A stretch of 47,458 bases of DNA from an uncultured Mediterraneibacter sp. (GCA_934418295.1 CAKRWZ010000005.1:1-47458); one strand, 5' to 3'; counted from the first letter of the stretch, positions 9,198-18,674 are shown. Program-made: numbers and translations. Notes: generated from the letters alone by a model not told the origin.

Positions 9198-10352
9198 CTA
9201 TTCTCCACTTCCATTATATAATTCAATCCATTTTGGTCTTTGCATTTCCCACGATGACACAGACTTGACAGCTAGCTTATTTCTAGTCTTATACTCGTTC
9301 TGTTTAAAATCACAGGCATCCATGATCGCAGGCATGATTTCCTCAAATTGATCATATTCAAAATATTGAGCACCTGCACGTTTCAATTCTTCATACTGAA
9401 TCCATTTAGGATTTATCACGTATGCCCCCGCATATAAATATTCCTGCACAGATGCTGATAATGCATCTGTGTCCTGTGCATGAATAAAAATATCAACCGC
9501 AGATCGTAAAACAGCCGTTTTCATTTTATCTAAAAAGCCCGTTGTGATTAAGTATTCTATTCCGCTTTTGTCAATACAATCGTATACCTGTGCTTTATAT
9601 TCTTCACTGGCGTCGCCAGTCCCAAACTGCAGAACAAAAGCATACTTATTTTTAATTTCCTTGTCCAAATCATTAAATTGTTTTAATACATCTAAATGAT
9701 GCTGACTTGCACGTGCATTATAGCCAATCGCAATAAGGATTTTATCTGTGCTGATGCCCAGCATTCGCTTAATACTTTCATGCGAATAATTCCTCTGGAT
9801 TTCATCTATATATGATAATGCTGTAATACCAAATCGGACAGTGTGCACTTTATGATCATATTGAAATCCATATCGTTTTTCCATTGCTCGCTTAAGAATC
9901 GTTCCAGAAACTGTAATTGCCTCACTTTTATTCAAACACAACTTCTGAATTTTCCCAGCTGTGTTAGATGCTGCCAGTAAGTCCGATCCCCAGAATGATG
10001 TAATGACTTTTTTACCATATTTTAAAATTCCATAACGATACACAAAACTCATTACGTTTGCCGGTATGTAATGAATATGTATAATATCAAATTTTCCAGT
10101 TTGTGCTATTTTACGAACTTGGGCATGTAAATTATATACCGTTCTTATCTTTCCGTTTTTACACATAGGAACGGGGCGATCTAATTCAATAATAGACACA
10201 CCATTTTCCTTGTAAAAATCCGAAAATTCATTCTCTGTACATTTCCCTGTTACATAAATCTGTATATTTTTTTTAAATGCCTCCAATAAAACAAATTCAA
10301 TATATTCTTTTACCCAAATTGAATCTGCGCTTCCTAATATTAAAATTTTCAT
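9198..10352 (-). CDS. Glycosyltransferase (GT4-like, GT-B fold)
   Basis: A 384-residue protein with the GT-B layout: KILILGSADSIWVKEYIEF at the start, FDIIHIHYIPANVMSF in the acceptor half, then ILIAIGYNARASQHH and the donor half with DALSASVQEYLYAGAYVI in the place of the E-x7-E motif. That motif is weaker than in the other GT4 proteins of the operon, so this is a more divergent member. The start codon overlaps the stop of the upstream glycosyltransferase by four bases (ATGA), a sign of coupled translation. Sugar and linkage are unknown. Confidence 0.78.
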   Translation of the reverse strand: MKILILGSADSIWVKEYIEFVLLEAFKKNIQIYVTGKCTENEFSDFYKENGVSIIELDRPVPMCKNGKIRTVYNLHAQVRKIAQTGKFDIIHIHYIPANVMSFVYRYGILKYGKKVITSFWGSDLLAASNTAGKIQKLCLNKSEAITVSGTILKRAMEKRYGFQYDHKVHTVRFGITALSYIDEIQRNYSHESIKRMLGISTDKILIAIGYNARASQHHLDVLKQFNDLDKEIKNKYAFVLQFGTGDASEEYKAQVYDCIDKSGIEYLITTGFLDKMKTAVLRSAVDIFIHAQDTDALSASVQEYLYAGAYVINPKWIQYEELKRAGAQYFEYDQFEEIMPAIMDACDFKQNEYKTRNKLAVKSVSSWEMQRPKWIELYNGSGE

Positions 10353-11461
10353 TTCAAGTGACTCTCTTTATATAATAGCTCATATAAGTCAAATAGCCTT
10401 CGCTCATCATCTTCCCAGTTGAAGAGCTTTTCAACTGCCTTTCTACCATTTTGACCCATTTTAATTGCCTCTTCAGGATTGTCTATCAAATATCGCAACA
10501 CATTCGCAATAGCATCTTCATCAGATGGATCAACATATATTCCACAATGATATTGGTCAATAATTGCCCTATTATATTTAAAGTTTGAAGTAATATAAGG
10601 CATTTCCATAAGCATATATTCATACACCTTTGTTGAAAGATTTTCAGTATATGGATATTGCCCAACAGCTAGTATTGTATCCGTTCCAATGAGACATTCA
10701 TTATAGATTTCATTAACCTCTTCTCGGTTGCAAATTCCTCTATAGTCAACTATTGAATACGCTTTCTCTTTTTTCAAACTTTCCTCAAATTCAGAAGGAA
10801 CAAACGCTCCGGCCAAAACAAGTCGCACATTTGCTTTATAACAAGCCTTCATTAAAACACGAATTCCCCGGCTTTCTGTTAAGGCCCCTACACAACAGGC
10901 CTTAATATCTGTTATTTTTTGCCTTCCAATTTGAACAAATTCATCAATAATTGGTGTATTAAAAATCGGTACACAATATTTAATGCGCTTCTCATATGGG
11001 CTCCTATCTCCCGGAAACAGTACTGCATCAATATATTTGCAGGCACTATTTTCAATAATCGAATATACCCTTCGAATCAGTCTTCGCACGAATTTAGGGA
11101 TATAGTCTTTCTCCATAATTTGTTTTTGATAATCTTCATGACTGTCAAAGATCACAATTTTATTATGTTTTTTAAGCTTCTTTGCATATAGCAGTAATTC
11201 CGGGTCATGAAACTGATAAACATCCGCATCTAGCTCCAACGCCTTTTTATAAATGCATTTGCTACTTTTAAAAATACGTTTTACCCTTCCACTGTCAGAA
11301 TTTCCAATTCCAATAATATGTACCGATTTAAATGAAAAATTCTCACCAGGACCAACTAAAAAGACTTCGTTTTTCGGATTTTTCGCTAAAGACACGCACT
11401 CTTTTTTTAAGATACGAATATCATCTGTATCATGAGCACTTGTCATATGACAAATTTTCAT
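10349..11461 (-). CDS. Glycosyltransferase family 4
   Basis: A 370-residue GT4-like protein. The N-terminus KICHMTSAHDTDDIRILKKEC is common in transferases of capsule and lipopolysaccharide clusters. VYQFHDPELLLYAKKLKK and IFDSHEDY mark the acceptor half, and ENLSTKVYEYMLMEMPYITSN holds the donor-binding glutamate region. It is encoded directly after the WlbA-like oxidoreductase gene with a 2-base gap, and its stop overlaps the next start. It may use the diamino uronic acid donor made by its upstream neighbours, but that is an inference from gene order only. Confidence 0.82.
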   Translation of the reverse strand: MKICHMTSAHDTDDIRILKKECVSLAKNPKNEVFLVGPGENFSFKSVHIIGIGNSDSGRVKRIFKSSKCIYKKALELDADVYQFHDPELLLYAKKLKKHNKIVIFDSHEDYQKQIMEKDYIPKFVRRLIRRVYSIIENSACKYIDAVLFPGDRSPYEKRIKYCVPIFNTPIIDEFVQIGRQKITDIKACCVGALTESRGIRVLMKACYKANVRLVLAGAFVPSEFEESLKKEKAYSIVDYRGICNREEVNEIYNECLIGTDTILAVGQYPYTENLSTKVYEYMLMEMPYITSNFKYNRAIIDQYHCGIYVDPSDEDAIANVLRYLIDNPEEAIKMGQNGRKAVEKLFNWEDDERRLFDLYELLYKESHLK

Positions 11462-11463
11462 TA

Positions 11464-12537
11464 TTAAAACTCACCCTTCATGTCTGTACTTGCAAAATCT
11501 GTCAGTGGCAGTTTTACCGACTGTCCAGTTTTCTGGCTTTTGTAAATAGATAATACGGTTTCCAAGGCATTTCTACCTGCTACAGCATCTACATATGGCT
11601 TTCTATCGCTCTGAATCGCATCGATCACATCTGCAAAGAGGCTCGTGTGACCATTTCCATAAACGTTACTAGTTTCTTCTTTTAAGCCTTTATTTTTACC
11701 GTCTTCTGCTGTTTCATCTGCAAAGTCCCAGACATCAATATTATTAGTTGAAGTACCGCCGATTTTAACAGTACCATTTTCTCCAAATATATACAGTGTC
11801 TCCTCTAAGTTCTTAGGATATACATTTGTAGTTCCCTCAATGGTTCCAATAGCACCATTCTTAAACTTTACAACAGCCATTCCGACATCTTCCGCTTCAA
11901 GATAATCATGGAACTGCTGTCTGGTAGCTCCATAAATTTCATCGATTTCATCGCCCATCATCCATCTCAAAAGATCGATTCCATGGATACACTGATTCAT
12001 TAAAGCTCCGCCATCCTGTTCCCACGTACCTCTCCAGGATGCCTGATCATAATACCCATGGTCTCTGTTCCATCTTACATGTATCGAACCATGCGACAGT
12101 TTGCCAAATCTTCCAGCCTCAACAGCTTTTCTTAATTTCTGAATCGCAACATTGAAACGATTCTGGTGACATGCAGAAACCTTAACTCCTTTTTCCTCCG
12201 AAAGCTTAATAATTTTATCTGCATCTTCAATGCTCATTGCCATTGGTTTTTCAATAATCAGATTAATATCCTGCTCAATACAATACAATGCAATTTCTGC
12301 ATGAATACCACTTTCGGTTGCGATACTGACCAAATCTGGTTTCACCTCAGCTACCATCTGCTTATAATCTTGATATCTTTTAATAGATGTATCTGCCTGC
12401 AAATCATGTTTTTCCAGCAATGCTTCCATCTTTTCCGGGAGCACGTCACATACCGCTACAATCTCCAGCTTATTATTTATAGCTGCCTTCATATGGTTTG
12501 TGGCAATTCTGCCACATCCGATCAATGCATATTTCAT
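11464..12537 (-). CDS. Gfo/Idh/MocA family oxidoreductase, WlbA/WbpB-like
   Basis: A 357-residue NAD-dependent sugar dehydrogenase. The Rossmann motif GCGRIATNH is near residue 7, the EKP motif of the Gfo/Idh/MocA family is near residue 95 (LIIEKPMAMS), and HQNRFN and CIHGIDLLRWM match the sugar-binding half. WlbA/WbpB oxidises UDP-GlcNAcA at C3 to the 3-keto sugar. The match in length and the adjacent WlbB/WbpD-like acetyltransferase gene (2-base gap) support this role. With the WbpA-like gene at 13880 and the WbpE-like start at 1-66, the set covers oxidation, amination and acetylation at C3. The gene symbol is left blank because orthology was not tested. Confidence 0.85.
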   Translation of the reverse strand: MKYALIGCGRIATNHMKAAINNKLEIVAVCDVLPEKMEALLEKHDLQADTSIKRYQDYKQMVAEVKPDLVSIATESGIHAEIALYCIEQDINLIIEKPMAMSIEDADKIIKLSEEKGVKVSACHQNRFNVAIQKLRKAVEAGRFGKLSHGSIHVRWNRDHGYYDQASWRGTWEQDGGALMNQCIHGIDLLRWMMGDEIDEIYGATRQQFHDYLEAEDVGMAVVKFKNGAIGTIEGTTNVYPKNLEETLYIFGENGTVKIGGTSTNNIDVWDFADETAEDGKNKGLKEETSNVYGNGHTSLFADVIDAIQSDRKPYVDAVAGRNALETVLSIYKSQKTGQSVKLPLTDFASTDMKGEF

Positions 12538-12539
12538 TC

Positions 12540-13118
12540 TTAAATCTCCTCTAATACATCATTCTTTATCAGCTTATATTTCCTTCCGCATTCGCTACAT
12601 TCCAAACTTTCACCAAGACGATTCCCACATTCACAAACCCAGCCAATTTGCTTTGCCGGTATCCCTGCAACTAATGCATACTCAGGAACATTCTTCGTTA
12701 CAACAGCTCCAGCTGCAACCATTGCCCATTTACCAACCTCGTGTCCACAAACAACAGTTGCATTAGCACCTATAGATGCACCTGTATGTAGAACAGTTTT
12801 TTTGTATCCTGCTGATCCTTTCGGATATTTAGCCCTCGGGGTTAAATCATTAGTAAACACCATCGATGGTCCGCAAAAAACATAGTCTTCCAGTTCCACT
12901 CCTTCGTAAATCGACACATTGTTCTGCACCTTGCAACCATCTCCAATTTTAACATTATTCGAGACATTCACATTCTGGCCAAAGGAACAACCCTTTCCGA
13001 TCCTCGCACCTGACTGTACATGACAAAAGTGCCATATTTTCGTTTTTTCTCCTATTTCAACATTATCATCTACAATGCTCGTTTCATGTACAAAATGAGC
13101 GTTTTTTTTCTGGGTCAT
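12540..13118 (-). CDS. UDP-amino-sugar N-acetyltransferase, WlbB/WbpD-like (left-handed beta-helix)
   Basis: A 192-residue hexapeptide-repeat acetyltransferase. It starts HETSIVDDNVEIGEKTKIWHFCHV, a WlbB/WbpD signature, continues through hexad repeats (VNVSNNVKIGDGCKVQNNVSI) and ends with a four-cysteine zinc-ribbon-like tail, CECGNRL...ECSECGRKY, also seen in this family. WbpD acetylates the 3-amino group of UDP-GlcNAc3NA with acetyl-CoA to give UDP-GlcNAc(3NAc)A. The ATG at 13116-13118 follows CGAGGTGATGGT. It lies 22 bases after the NodB-like gene and 2 bases before the oxidoreductase. Confidence 0.88.
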   Translation of the reverse strand: MTQKKNAHFVHETSIVDDNVEIGEKTKIWHFCHVQSGARIGKGCSFGQNVNVSNNVKIGDGCKVQNNVSIYEGVELEDYVFCGPSMVFTNDLTPRAKYPKGSAGYKKTVLHTGASIGANATVVCGHEVGKWAMVAAGAVVTKNVPEYALVAGIPAKQIGWVCECGNRLGESLECSECGRKYKLIKNDVLEEI

Positions 13119-13140
13119 ACCATCACCTCGTTATCCTGGG

Positions 13141-13878
13141 TTAAATCACATCATCTTTCTTTACAATAGACTGTAAATCACTTATATTAGTCTCTAAAAT
13201 TTCATATCGTTCCAATCCTGCTTTTGTAATAAAATTTCTAATTGTTGTTTCTAAGGTAACTTCTTTTTTGTTATACCAAAATGCATGAGTTAAAATATGC
13301 AACTTATTATATAATCCACATGAAATGATTTCATCCACATTTTCTCTCCACCGTCTTCGGCTATCCGATACATACTTAAACCCCTCAAAAAACTCCTTGC
13401 TATAGGAATTTACAATTGTACCCAAGTTATAGCTGGCTTGCAAGGTTTTAGGCGAAGGGCGGTGCATAGATACTGACTTAATATCACACTCCAAAATGGT
13501 GTTCATTAAATCAATTTCCCGATAAATAGCTTTCTCTACCCCACCAATCTTGTCATATTCAGACTCATCATAATTTAGTTCATCAAAATGCAAACCAATT
13601 TCATGTCCAGCATTTTGAATCTTTTTGATTTTTTCTACAGCATCTTTTGATACAATGTTGTAAAATGGCGAGGATATTAGAATAAAATATGTGGATTGTA
13701 TTCCTAATTGATTTTCAAATTCCGCCAACTCAACTGATTTCTGCAAAGAATAATCTATATCATGCCTCATGATTACGGGTTTTTCAAACGATTTATAATC
13801 ATAATAAGATGCAAATTGATAACCATGTTTCTGAAGCTTCGAAATTAGATTTTCATATGCATCATATGTAAATTTCAT
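13141..13878 (-). CDS. NodB-homology polysaccharide deacetylase-like protein
   Basis: About 245 residues. RHDIDYS stands where NodB-type deacetylases have their aspartate motif, GHEIGLHFDE fits the zinc-histidine motif and SMHRPSP the arginine motif, but all three differ from the standard form (TFDDG, HSxxH). Such divergent relatives are common in surface glycan clusters and their reaction is often unknown. There is no signal peptide, so it would act in the cytoplasm. The frame is open to a TTG at 13893, but the ATG at 13876-13878 is better: a GAGG lies nine bases upstream and it starts one base after the stop of the dehydrogenase gene. Function as deacetylase is tentative. Confidence 0.72.
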   Translation of the reverse strand: MKFTYDAYENLISKLQKHGYQFASYYDYKSFEKPVIMRHDIDYSLQKSVELAEFENQLGIQSTYFILISSPFYNIVSKDAVEKIKKIQNAGHEIGLHFDELNYDESEYDKIGGVEKAIYREIDLMNTILECDIKSVSMHRPSPKTLQASYNLGTIVNSYSKEFFEGFKYVSDSRRRWRENVDEIISCGLYNKLHILTHAFWYNKKEVTLETTIRNFITKAGLERYEILETNISDLQSIVKKDDVI

Positions 13879-13879
13879 C

Positions 13880-15193
13880 TTATAATACCTCAATATTTTC
13901 TCTATTCGCGATACCCTGCATTACATTCTTCGTATCAAAGATCGCCTTTGCATTTTTCTGGATCATATCATAATCTACATTGGTATGTCCACATGTGATC
14001 ATCACCAGATCATACTGAGCAATGATATCCCCATCAATTGACGGAATCCCTTCCATTACAATTCCATTTTCCTTAAAGGAACTAATATACGGATCAAAGA
14101 ATTCCACATCAGCACCGTTTTCTTTTAAAATATCGATCACCGGAATTGCCGGACTTTCTCTATAATCGTCGATATCCTGTTTATACGCTACGCCCAGCAC
14201 AAGCACCTTTGCACCATTTAAAGCCTTCTTATGTGCGTTAAGGATACGCATCGCACGCTCTACACAATACTCCGGCATCTTATCATTTATCATCATGGAC
14301 GATTCGATCATGGACGTATGGAATCCAAATTCCCTTGCCTTCCAAGAGAGGTAATACGGGTCCAGCGGGATGCAGTGGCCACCAAGTCCCGGACCAGGAT
14401 AAAATGCCTGGAATCCATATGGTTTTGTTTTCGCTGCATCAATAACTTCCCACAGACTGATTCCCATTTTATCACATAGAATAGCCAGTTCATTTACCAG
14501 TCCAATGTTGATGTTGCGATAAGTATTCTCCAGAATTTTCTCCATCTCGGCAACTGCCGGAGATGAAACTTCATACACATCGCCTTCCAAAACTGCACGA
14601 TACATAGCAGAAATCGTTTCTGTAGCATCCTTGCCAATCGCACCGACAACCTTTGGTGTGTTCTTTGTTTTGAACTGCTTGTTACCCGGATCAACTCGTT
14701 CCGGAGAGAATCCCAGATAAAAATCCTCCCCGCATTTCAGACCGGAACCTTCTTCCAGAAGTGGTTTGATTAGTTCTTCTGTCGTTCCCGGATATGTAGT
14801 GGATTCCAGAACTACCATAGTGCCTTTCGTCATATGTTTTGCGATCTCTATTGTCGAATTCTTGACATAACTGATATCCGGCTGCTGATGCTTGTCCAGC
14901 GGTGTCGGCACACAGATCGCAATAAAATCCACGTCTTTTACAAAGCTGAAGTCCGTCGTTGCAGAAAGCATCCCTGCTTCAACAAGTTTTTTTAAATCAC
15001 TGTCAACAACGTCACCAATATAGTTATGACCTTCGTTTACCAGATTTACTTTTTCCTCTTGTACATCAAATCCAATCGTCTTGAATCCTGCTTTCGCTTT
15101 TTCTACAGCTAACGGAAGTCCTACATAACCAAGACCGACAACGCCAACAACGATTTCACGTTTATCAATTTTGTTTAACAATTCTACTTTCAT
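13880..15193 (-). CDS. UDP-N-acetylglucosamine 6-dehydrogenase, WbpA-like
   Basis: A 437-residue nucleotide-sugar dehydrogenase. The NAD-binding motif GVVGLGYVGLPLA is at residues 17-29, ICVPTPLD near 93-100, GFSPERVDPG near 161-170 and the catalytic cysteine is C274 in GPGLGGHCIPLDPYY. Two sequential oxidations at C6 turn UDP-GlcNAc into UDP-GlcNAcA. The N-terminal extension before the Rossmann fold and the close WlbA/WlbB-like genes fit WbpA better than UDP-glucose dehydrogenase, though substrate choice in this family cannot be proved by eye. The ATG at 15191-15193 follows GAGAGGGTAAT. Confidence 0.87.
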   Translation of the reverse strand: MKVELLNKIDKREIVVGVVGLGYVGLPLAVEKAKAGFKTIGFDVQEEKVNLVNEGHNYIGDVVDSDLKKLVEAGMLSATTDFSFVKDVDFIAICVPTPLDKHQQPDISYVKNSTIEIAKHMTKGTMVVLESTTYPGTTEELIKPLLEEGSGLKCGEDFYLGFSPERVDPGNKQFKTKNTPKVVGAIGKDATETISAMYRAVLEGDVYEVSSPAVAEMEKILENTYRNINIGLVNELAILCDKMGISLWEVIDAAKTKPYGFQAFYPGPGLGGHCIPLDPYYLSWKAREFGFHTSMIESSMMINDKMPEYCVERAMRILNAHKKALNGAKVLVLGVAYKQDIDDYRESPAIPVIDILKENGADVEFFDPYISSFKENGIVMEGIPSIDGDIIAQYDLVMITCGHTNVDYDMIQKNAKAIFDTKNVMQGIANRENIEVL

Positions 15194-15208
15194 ATTACCC
15201 TCTCTTTT

Positions 15209-16099
15209 TTACTTTTTTTCAAACTTTTTAGCAGGAACCCCTGCGACTGTAACATTTGCATCTACATCTTTTACAACAACACTGCCCATGCCAATAACAG
15301 CATTATCTCCAATATGTAATTGATTCCGCACCAGAGCAGTAGCCACATATGTATTCACTCCGGTTTTAACGGATCCATATAATATAGTCCCTGCAATTAA
15401 TGCACTGTTCTCCCCTAAAATAACATTGTGCGAAATAATGCATCTTGCGTCTATTTTACATCCTCTACCAATTATGGTATTATCAATCGTTCCTCTGTTA
15501 ATAATCGTACCCGGTCCAATCAAAACATCATCTTCAATTTGCACACCGCCATAATGCTTGATCATCTTTTTCCGATGCTCTTCATTTTCCGTGTAAGAAA
15601 AATCATCCTGCCCGATCAAGGCTCCTGACTGAACAATGCAATTTTTACCAATAACTACTTTATTGATTATGCTAACATTATTATAAATTATCGTATTATC
15701 GCCTAACTCAATATCACCATCAAGAACACAGTTATGTCCAATTTTAACGTTCCTCCCAATCTTAACACGATCCGATATATATGTGCCGACACCCACATCC
15801 GGCAATTTCGTTTCGTTTGAAAAAAACGCTTCAATCAACGAGAAAAAAACCCTTTTTCCACAATCTGTAATTATATAATTGTCACTTATATTATCATAAT
15901 ATGACGGCATCACAATAAGTCGATATTTTTCCGACAAATCATCAGGCAGGTTTTTTAATTCTTTACACCAAGTAAGTGTTCCAGTTCTATATTGAGAAAG
16001 AGAAGAAAAACCATCAACTACATCATTTATATCACCTTTAAATTCAAAGGTGATCTTTTCTTCCTCAAGGAATTTCAACAATTCTCTTATTATAACCAT
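15209..16099 (-). CDS. LpxD-like hexapeptide-repeat acyltransferase
   Basis: A 296-residue protein with an N-terminal LpxD-type domain (about residues 1-100) and then a left-handed beta-helix of hexad repeats (VKIGRNVKIGHNCVLDGDIELGD and onward), ending AGVPAKKFEKK. LpxD itself acylates UDP-GlcN in lipid A synthesis, which a Gram-positive host would not make. The likely role here is N- or O-acylation of a sugar nucleotide for the surface polymer. It sits between the GT4 gene at 16109 and the WbpA-like gene, so its substrate may be an amino sugar. The ATG at 16097-16099 follows GAGGTGATAGT. Confidence 0.77.
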   Translation of the reverse strand: MVIIRELLKFLEEEKITFEFKGDINDVVDGFSSLSQYRTGTLTWCKELKNLPDDLSEKYRLIVMPSYYDNISDNYIITDCGKRVFFSLIEAFFSNETKLPDVGVGTYISDRVKIGRNVKIGHNCVLDGDIELGDNTIIYNNVSIINKVVIGKNCIVQSGALIGQDDFSYTENEEHRKKMIKHYGGVQIEDDVLIGPGTIINRGTIDNTIIGRGCKIDARCIISHNVILGENSALIAGTILYGSVKTGVNTYVATALVRNQLHIGDNAVIGMGSVVVKDVDANVTVAGVPAKKFEKK

Positions 16100-16108
16100 A
16101 CTATCACC

Positions 16109-17374
16109 TCAATTTCTATCACAATACCTTCGAATGGTCTCTTTTAAAATTTCTTGATAATCTTTTGCAAGCTTTTTGTAGTCGTATATATGTGCTGCCT
16201 TTTCTGCATTCTCGCAAAAAGCTTTGTATTCTTTTTCCGGCAACTCCATCATCCGTTTCACAGCACTAGAGAACTCTTCTACCGATTCATAGATTTTTGC
16301 CCAGCCAAAGTTATTGTCCTCAACCAGATTAAACTGCCCCATATCATAATTTACTACAACCGGCTTTCCACTTGCCATATACTCAAAAATTTTGTTCCAG
16401 CTAACTCCGTATTTCCCCAGATTATTGGCCTCATCAGTAACGATATTCATATCACCTCTAGATAAAATATATGGGATATATTTTTTATCTACCCGACCTT
16501 TAAATATAATGTTTTTTAAATTCTTTCTTTTTACTTCTTTTTCAAGTTTCCTGCGTTGATCGCCATCACCATAAATTAAAAAACAAACAGTTGTACCTTG
16601 AAGTTGTTCTGCAATTGAAATAAAGTCTTCAACCTTGTTCGCTGCCCTAACAGACCCTGCGTAGATCACCTTGAAGCAATCAGTTTTTTCCAGGTCCGGA
16701 TCATAGATCTTATAACGTTCTTCATCTTCCCAAAATTTGATAAGATCCACACCATTACTAACATGATAGACTTTATCTAAGTCTATTTTATTGTCCCATC
16801 CCTTATCTTCTATATATTTTTTCCCACCTGGCATTGTAAAAACAATACCATCTGCTTTTTTATAAATATGCTTTTCCCCAGCATACATCAGTTTTGTAAA
16901 AAAATTATCCTTATTAATAATATCCAACTCCACCAAGGTCTCAGGCCATAGATCTCTAATTTCGCAAATGCATGGAACATTTAACTTTCGTGCTATTTTT
17001 TCTCCGGCAAGTAGAGTCAAGGGGTGTACTGAAGATGCAATAATAATATCAGGTCTTCCAAATCCATTTGCTTTATTCAACAAAACTTTCTTTATCTTTC
17101 GATAATAATCCAGCATGTTTCCAATTCTTTGCCTACCATTACTGTGATATGGCATTGTCTGAATAAATGTATATCGTACATCGTCCGCGCCTCTTTTACT
17201 TACATATTCTGCACCCTGCGTATCAATAAGCACGTCACTGTTGTGTACTGTATTTGCACAAAAAATATCGACATCACACCCCATATCAAGCAAATATTTA
17301 GCAAGACTTTGATGCCTACCTGCTTCATCCAAATACATATTTGCTGCATAGTGATTTAAAACCCAAATTTTCAT
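16109..17374 (-). CDS. Glycosyltransferase family 4, WbuB-like
   Basis: A 421-residue GT4 transferase starting KIWVLNHYAANMYLDEAGRHQSLAKYL after its first Met. That opening, the PDIIIASSVHPLTLLAGEKIARK acceptor segment, CEIRDLWPETL and the donor half with WNKIFEYMASGKPVVV resemble WbuB-type transferases that act on N-acetylated 6-deoxyamino sugars. It comes right after the PglD-like gene (9-base gap), so it may add the second sugar to a diNAcBac-linked lipid; this is inferred from order. The ATG follows AGGGGATGTAG. Confidence 0.85.
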   Translation of the reverse strand: MKIWVLNHYAANMYLDEAGRHQSLAKYLLDMGCDVDIFCANTVHNSDVLIDTQGAEYVSKRGADDVRYTFIQTMPYHSNGRQRIGNMLDYYRKIKKVLLNKANGFGRPDIIIASSVHPLTLLAGEKIARKLNVPCICEIRDLWPETLVELDIINKDNFFTKLMYAGEKHIYKKADGIVFTMPGGKKYIEDKGWDNKIDLDKVYHVSNGVDLIKFWEDEERYKIYDPDLEKTDCFKVIYAGSVRAANKVEDFISIAEQLQGTTVCFLIYGDGDQRRKLEKEVKRKNLKNIIFKGRVDKKYIPYILSRGDMNIVTDEANNLGKYGVSWNKIFEYMASGKPVVVNYDMGQFNLVEDNNFGWAKIYESVEEFSSAVKRMMELPEKEYKAFCENAEKAAHIYDYKKLAKDYQEILKETIRRYCDRN

Positions 17375-17383
17375 CTACATCCC

Positions 17384-18019
17384 CTATTTTATTCTTTTCA
17401 CCGGAGTCCCCACATATGTGCCTGATTCGTCTATATTTTTTACAACAACACTTCCCGCACCTATAATGGTTTCTTCTTTTATTTTTATGCCCTGTATGAT
17501 CTGTGTGCCTGTTCCCAATTCACTACATTGCCCCACATGCACATTTCCTGATACATTGACACTTGGATAAATCGTTACAAAAGAATCCAATACATCATCA
17601 TGTCCGATCGTACAGTCAAGGTTAATAATGCAGAAATCTTCTATCTGAATATTAACGGTTAAAATAGTACCTGCACAAATAATATTACCCCGCCCCAATT
17701 GTATCAAGTCAGACATTTTCACACTCGGATCAATTAAATTGGGAAAGCGAATCATGTCAAATTTCGAAAGCTTTTCGATTATTTTTTTTCTTATCTTCGC
17801 TGACCCCACTGCACATGCAACATAAATTGGCTCGTCATACTGCTCCAAAATATCAGTTCCGCCCAGAACTTCATACCCATTGATAACCGTCCCTTTGGGC
17901 ATACCATCATCGATATATCCACTAATTTCCCAAGACGCTTCGTTTTTATTAATTCTTTCAATCAGCCACTGGACCTCTCTGCCAAATCCACCAGCCCCTA
18001 AAACAACGATCTTCTTCAT
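17384..18019 (-). CDS. Sugar O/N-acetyltransferase, PglD-like
   Basis: A 211-residue protein with the two-part PglD architecture: a short Rossmann-like domain beginning VVLGAGGFGREVQWL and a left-handed beta-helix. The expected catalytic histidine is H140 in DCTIGHDDVLD. PglD acetylates the 4-amino group of UDP-4-amino-sugar to give UDP-N,N'-diacetylbacillosamine, and this gene lies in a four-gene block with PglC-, PglE- and PglF-like genes. Its start overlaps the stop of the PglC-like gene by four bases (ATGA), a sign of coupled translation. Relatives of the NeuD type could look similar. Confidence 0.87.
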   Translation of the reverse strand: MKKIVVLGAGGFGREVQWLIERINKNEASWEISGYIDDGMPKGTVINGYEVLGGTDILEQYDEPIYVACAVGSAKIRKKIIEKLSKFDMIRFPNLIDPSVKMSDLIQLGRGNIICAGTILTVNIQIEDFCIINLDCTIGHDDVLDSFVTIYPSVNVSGNVHVGQCSELGTGTQIIQGIKIKEETIIGAGSVVVKNIDESGTYVGTPVKRIK

Positions 18020-18651
18020 TTCTGCTCCTTTTCGTTTCCCTTGAACTCCTCCATTGTAACCGCATTATCACTATTGATCCCCTGCCTCCGAAAAACAACC
18101 AAAAAAGTTTTCACGATTACACTTATATCCAATTTTATGCCTATTTGCATCACATACTTTTGATCCAATTCAAATTTTTCTTCCCAACTCAAACTGTTTC
18201 TGCCATTCACCTGTGCATATCCTGTAATTCCAGGACGTACTAAATGCCGCATATGCTGTTGTTCATTATATAACGGTAGATACTGTACCAGCAATGGTCG
18301 GGGTCCCACGATTGCCATATCACCTTTTAAAATGTTAAACAGTTCCGGCAATTCATCTAAGCTCGTCGAGCGCAATAAATTTCCAAATCTTGTAATGCGT
18401 GCTTCATCTGGAAGTAATTTGCCCGTCGCATCCCGTTTATCCGTCATTGTTCGGAATTTGTACATTGTAAAAACATTCTCATTTAAGCCGGGTCTTCTCT
18501 GTTTAAAAATAACAGGACCTCCCAATTTTGCACGAACCAAAACCGCTATAAACAACAATAATGGGCTTAAAAGAATGATCACGAATAATGAAAGCAGAAA
18601 GTCCAAACTTCGTTTTATACATCTGTCATAAAAAGACCTTTTATACTCCAT
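18016..18651 (-). CDS. Undecaprenyl-phosphate phosphoglycosyltransferase, PglC-like
   Basis: About 211 residues of the small monotopic phosphoglycosyltransferase type. It has one N-terminal hydrophobic segment (SLDFLLSLFVIILLSPLLLF), the FRTM motif, the catalytic Asp-Glu pair in STSLDELPEL (about D99-E100) and the GPRPLL and RPGITGYAQVNGR motifs. It transfers phospho-sugar from the UDP donor to undecaprenyl phosphate and so commits the pathway. The frame opens at a GTG (18663), but ATG at 18649-18651 has a GAGAGG site and the GTG has none, so I use the ATG. The bacillosamine-type neighbours suggest diNAcBac-1-P as the transferred group. Confidence 0.87.
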   Translation of the reverse strand: MEYKRSFYDRCIKRSLDFLLSLFVIILLSPLLLFIAVLVRAKLGGPVIFKQRRPGLNENVFTMYKFRTMTDKRDATGKLLPDEARITRFGNLLRSTSLDELPELFNILKGDMAIVGPRPLLVQYLPLYNEQQHMRHLVRPGITGYAQVNGRNSLSWEEKFELDQKYVMQIGIKLDISVIVKTFLVVFRRQGINSDNAVTMEEFKGNEKEQK

Positions 18652-18674
18652 GAATCCTCTCACTCAACACAAAA

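Noticed and set aside
15209..16099. Lipid A biosynthesis by an LpxD-like enzyme
   Set aside because: No other lipid A gene is present and the surface proteins are of Gram-positive type. The LpxD-like fold is common in sugar acyltransferases of polysaccharide clusters.
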